A stretch of DNA of 64,000 bases from Cloacimonetes bacterium UBA5210 (GTDB lineage: Bacteria; Cloacimonadota; Cloacimonadia; Cloacimonadales; Cloacimonadaceae). Of this stretch, positions 61,148-64,000 are shown piece after piece. A program made the translations under genes and the position numbers. Numbering within the stretch: position 1 is the stretch's first letter; each line of letters begins with the position of its first letter. The notes below the pieces were generated by a model. It worked only from the letters and a program-made list of their open reading frames with translations. It had not been told where the DNA came from and ran no database searches. The DNA lies in the NCBI GenBank assembly GCA_002412625.1, contig DHVK01000023.1, positions 1 through 64,000 of the forward strand, in the 5' to 3' direction.

Positions 61148-62716
61148 ATGCGCAAGATTATGGCCCTGATCCTCTTGCTTGGCATGGCTGCTCTTGGCTA
61201 CCTGAATGCAGGATGCTATCTGGCAAATCCCAGCTTCGAGATCCCCGGATCCGCCGGTGCTGCCTTTGGCGGCTGGGATCAATTTGGCCAGGTCGGCATT
61301 TCACCAAATGCTTATCACGGCTTTAATGCGGCGCTTGTGAGCGGACTGAGTACTTCCGAGCCCAGCGTCTCCGGTTTTTGGCAGCAGCTGGACTCAAGCC
61401 CCTCTGAACAGTGGGATGTCAGCGGGTATCTGATGATAAGTCAGGTTTTTCCCCTCATGGGCAATAGCCAGGCGCTGGTGAACATCGAGTGGCGCAATTC
61501 TGCCGGAAACCTGATCCACTACGACAGCCACCCTGTAGCCGATGCCAACACGCCCGGGGGAGAATACATTCACTTCTCTTTCCGAAGCGCTGCCGCTCCT
61601 GCCGGAACAGTTGCCTTACGCCTGGTCTTGGCTGTCCTGCAAGGTCAGGGAGACCCCCGTCCGGAAGCTTATTACGACCAAGTGAATTGCATCAGTACCA
61701 GTTCCCCCACTCTCGATGAAGTGCAGTGGGACGACTTTCCCGGAGGGCGTAGCGTCGAGTTCTCGGGTAGATCATGGCGGGTGAAAGGCCCCGGCCACTA
61801 TGGCCCCGGGCCCAATAACTTCAGCGATCTCCCCTCGAGCATCTGGGTGGATGAGAGCGACCGCTTGCATCTCACTATCTCTCAGATCGGTGGTGCCTGG
61901 AACAGCACGGAACTGGCCTTGATCGAACCTCTGGGCTATGGGGATTACATCTTCACCACTCAAGGCGCACTCAATCTGCTGGATAAGCAATGTGTTTTAG
62001 GCCTGTTCATCTGGCAATACAGCACCTGCTGGGATCCCGCGGCGTCCTGGTGGAATCCCTACAACGAGATCGATATAGAGTACAGCCGCTGGGGCAATCC
62101 CTCAAATCAGCTGGGGCAATTTGTGGCGCAACCCTGGGATTGGGCAGGCAATATCTATCGCTATGATGCCACCTTTGGGGCAACTGAGATCTCCAGCCAT
62201 GCCTTCCGCTGGTTGCCGGATCGGGTAGAATTCCGCGCCTGGCGTGGCGGGCCGGAGGATGAATCGGGCGAAACCCTGATTACATCCTGGACCTACACCG
62301 GTCCCCACATCCCGCGCCCTGAACAAGCCAGAGTGCACATCAATCTCTGGTACTTCGGCTCCCCCCCGGTCTCCGCGCAAGAAGTGGTAATCAGTCAGTT
62401 CAGTTTTGTCCCGGCAGGCAGTGTCAGCATCGACGAGCAGCTGAGCCAGCCCCCCTACCGGGTCTTGCGGCAGAACCATCCCAATCCCTTCAAACGCAGC
62501 ACAGAGATCTCCTTCACGCTGGATAAGTCCGACACCGTGAGCCTGGAGCTCTTCGATATCAAAGGCAGAAAGATCCGCACTCTGCTGCATGAAAGCAAGG
62601 CCCCGGGCTCTCACACGCTGAGCTGGAATGCCGTTGATCTGCCCGCTGGCATCTATCTCCTGCGGCTTTCCGGGCGCTCCTTTGCGGAAACCCGCAAGAT
62701 GGTGCTTTTAAAGTAA
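61148..62716 (+). CDS. GH16-like enzyme (ExDxE form) with N-terminal CBM and sorting tail
   Basis: A 522-residue protein starting at ATG 61148, eight bases after the previous stop. After a signal peptide (the LNAGC context is a doubtful lipobox) comes a CBM4/9-like jelly roll (about 22-185), a GH16-like jelly roll (about 192-415) with NEIDIE (E307, D309, E311), and a sorting tail (HPNPFKRSTEISFTL...GIYLLRL...KMVLLK). The ExDxE spacing differs from the two laminarinase-type GH16 enzymes here and is the form known from lichenases and xyloglucan enzymes, so the linkage may differ. It is cotranscribed with the GH16 gene before it. Confidence 0.82.
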   Translation: MRKIMALILLLGMAALGYLNAGCYLANPSFEIPGSAGAAFGGWDQFGQVGISPNAYHGFNAALVSGLSTSEPSVSGFWQQLDSSPSEQWDVSGYLMISQVFPLMGNSQALVNIEWRNSAGNLIHYDSHPVADANTPGGEYIHFSFRSAAAPAGTVALRLVLAVLQGQGDPRPEAYYDQVNCISTSSPTLDEVQWDDFPGGRSVEFSGRSWRVKGPGHYGPGPNNFSDLPSSIWVDESDRLHLTISQIGGAWNSTELALIEPLGYGDYIFTTQGALNLLDKQCVLGLFIWQYSTCWDPAASWWNPYNEIDIEYSRWGNPSNQLGQFVAQPWDWAGNIYRYDATFGATEISSHAFRWLPDRVEFRAWRGGPEDESGETLITSWTYTGPHIPRPEQARVHINLWYFGSPPVSAQEVVISQFSFVPAGSVSIDEQLSQPPYRVLRQNHPNPFKRSTEISFTLDKSDTVSLELFDIKGRKIRTLLHESKAPGSHTLSWNAVDLPAGIYLLRLSGRSFAETRKMVLLK

Positions 62717-62720
62717 AGCG

Positions 62721-62760
62721 ATCAAGCCCGGGTATCAGGTGATGCCCGGGCTTGATTATT
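62721..62760 (+). terminator. Strong terminator hairpin between convergent genes
   Basis: ATCAAGCCCGGG (62721-62732) pairs with CCCGGGCTTGAT (62745-62756): a 12-bp stem with a 12-base loop, then TATTTATG. It lies four bases after the GH16-like gene and may also serve the convergent beta-helix gene. Confidence 0.85.
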
Positions 62761-62793
62761 TATGGCACTCGCATAGAGACTGAAGGTTGCTCC

Positions 62794-64000
62794 TTAATCC
62801 TCAGCTGTAACTTTATAGAACTTTCTAGGGAGAATCTCAAAATCCAGCCATTCTGTAGCATTGATGCCGGTGCCGGTGGGCTCTGGAACAAATGCTCCAT
62901 AAGGCATATCCCGGGAATAAACGTTGTAGGTCGTGGCCCCGGAAATCGGATCCCATTCCAAGAGGATATAATCGAATTCCTGGGTGTCAACATGAGAGAT
63001 TCTCAGATCCGGAATCTCAAGAGTGCTATCGTAATCTATATACTCCCCGGAGCCCATAGGCGCGGTGATGTAGCTTCTGGCAGCACCGGTTACAAATCTG
63101 TGCAAGTGATGGTTATTCACCGTAAGGCGTATTGCGAGGGAAGCCCCTCCGGGAATACCCATGGCTTCTGCTGAACTTGCAAAGTAGTGCACTTGCCGTC
63201 CCAATCTGTAACTAACGGTCCCTTCCGGACCTCCCGGAACAAAATCTGTGCCATTCCAATAGCCGATTTCCACGGTGAAATCATGGCTATCAAAGTTATA
63301 GTGTTCAAACATTCCGGTCCAAGTGCTTTGATCTTCCTCTGTCCCGGCTGGATAGGACATGCCATCTACCACCGCTCCATCGGCTATCCAGATATGACTG
63401 TCTCCGGCACCCTGCAGGTAATGCTGTTTCGCACTTTGAACCTCGTTGTTGCGATACATCCATAGATCATGCAAAAACCAGACTTGCAGGTTAAATTCTT
63501 CTCTCGGCACGATCAGAGGCATGGTGTCCACATAGTCATCCATTGGGTAGGTGGAATCGCTGATACCGTTTCCATCCTCATCTTCACCAACCAAATCATC
63601 ATAGAAGTTACCCATCCAGCCTTTGTAAGTATTGTGGTTATAAGTATAGCAAAGCATTGTCGGACTCCGAAAATAGAAATTACTGTTGCCGGTATGCAAG
63701 AACTTCGTAGCATCCGAGAAGCTGTTCAGATGGAAGCCTATTTCGCTACAATTGCGTGCGTCCACTCCCACTGTATTCCCAGAAAGAGTATTGGACCAAA
63801 ATCTGGCATAATACACTCCATTCAGGTATATCCCTGCAGTTCCATTATCTTCTATCCTGTTTCCGGTTATGCATTGATATTGCTGGAAATAAGCATGCAA
63901 GCCGTATTGAGTGTTTGAACTAAGCTCGTTATCCACGATTACATCCATCGCGGAGTTGTAGGAGTATTTGAGCCCGATATCGTTCCCCCGGCAGATGTTA
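62794..64000 (-). CDS. NosD-like beta-helix surface protein, N-terminus cut by window edge
   Basis: The frame runs open from the stop at 62794 to the right window edge (about 402 residues), so the start is missing. The N-terminal visible part has right-handed parallel beta-helix repeats of NosD type (NTLSGNTVGVDARNCSEIGF, GNRIEDNGTAGIYLNG). Middle parts include a dockerin-like or calcium loop DEDGNGISDSTYP, and a fibronectin-III-like domain ends the chain (SGATTYNVYSRDMPYG...KFYKVTAED). It has no sorting tail. It is probably a surface or secreted protein binding or cutting polysaccharide; no catalytic site is recognised. Confidence 0.78.
   Translation of the reverse strand, partial: NICRGNDIGLKYSYNSAMDVIVDNELSSNTQYGLHAYFQQYQCITGNRIEDNGTAGIYLNGVYYARFWSNTLSGNTVGVDARNCSEIGFHLNSFSDATKFLHTGNSNFYFRSPTMLCYTYNHNTYKGWMGNFYDDLVGEDEDGNGISDSTYPMDDYVDTMPLIVPREEFNLQVWFLHDLWMYRNNEVQSAKQHYLQGAGDSHIWIADGAVVDGMSYPAGTEEDQSTWTGMFEHYNFDSHDFTVEIGYWNGTDFVPGGPEGTVSYRLGRQVHYFASSAEAMGIPGGASLAIRLTVNNHHLHRFVTGAARSYITAPMGSGEYIDYDSTLEIPDLRISHVDTQEFDYILLEWDPISGATTYNVYSRDMPYGAFVPEPTGTGINATEWLDFEILPRKFYKVTAED

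Overview
The window looks like chromosomal DNA of a Gram-negative, anaerobic, polysaccharide-degrading bacterium of the FCB group. Candidatus Cloacimonadota is my best guess, not proven. The reasons are roughly 50% GC, many lipoproteins and outer-membrane beta-barrels, secreted enzymes ending in a FlgD/type-IX-like sorting tail (YPNPFNP motif), many GTG/TTG starts, a stop-anticipating ATGA/GTGA gene style, and no SusC/SusD genes despite a large glycan locus. No tRNA, rRNA, CRISPR-cas or transposase was seen.

Layout. 1-7.3 kb: a partial secreted M14 zinc carboxypeptidase, a one-chain dihydropyrimidine-dehydrogenase-like flavoprotein (PreT-PreA fusion), a small exported protein, an iron-type alcohol dehydrogenase and a beta-barrel protein. 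7.6-13.5 kb: a secreted 12-repeat DxxGxDxY protein followed by rsmG, parA, parB and rfbB. 13.5-14.5 kb: a gene-free stretch rich in small repeats and hairpins. 14.5-24.0 kb: seven overlapping genes (PqqD-like, ATP-grasp, fold-III PLP decarboxylase with a leader-like N-terminus, urea transporter-M23 peptidase fusion, two TPR proteins, a large lipoprotein). This is the best candidate for an undescribed system. 24.1-24.9 kb: a Cache-domain lipoprotein.

25.7-44 kb is a beta-glucan (laminarin-type) utilisation locus on the minus strand: GH16 lipoprotein, GPH-type sugar symporter with a large extra domain, GH30, GH17 (interrupted by an in-frame amber codon), two carbohydrate-binding surface proteins, a GH94/GH149/GH161-type glucan phosphorylase and a cytoplasmic GH3. 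A divergent GntR-LacI hybrid regulator and pyruvate kinase follow. 45.9-54.4 kb holds a soluble-adenylyl-cyclase-like signalling protein and a 1579-residue PKD/beta-helix surface protein with an invariant repeated core. 55.4-62.7 kb is a second glucan block: a clan-A glycosidase fused to an outer-membrane barrel, a small lipoprotein and two GH16-type enzymes with sorting tails. The window ends in a partial NosD-like beta-helix protein.

How it works together (inference): surface GH16/GH17/GH30 enzymes and binding modules cut beta-1,3/1,6-glucan, the symporter imports oligosaccharides, and the cytoplasmic phosphorylase and GH3 enzyme yield glucose-1-phosphate and glucose for glycolysis, whose last enzyme is encoded nearby. 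The same 12-bp palindrome TGCTATATAGCA lies upstream of both glucan blocks, and a degenerate copy lies before the regulator gene, which suggests one regulon.
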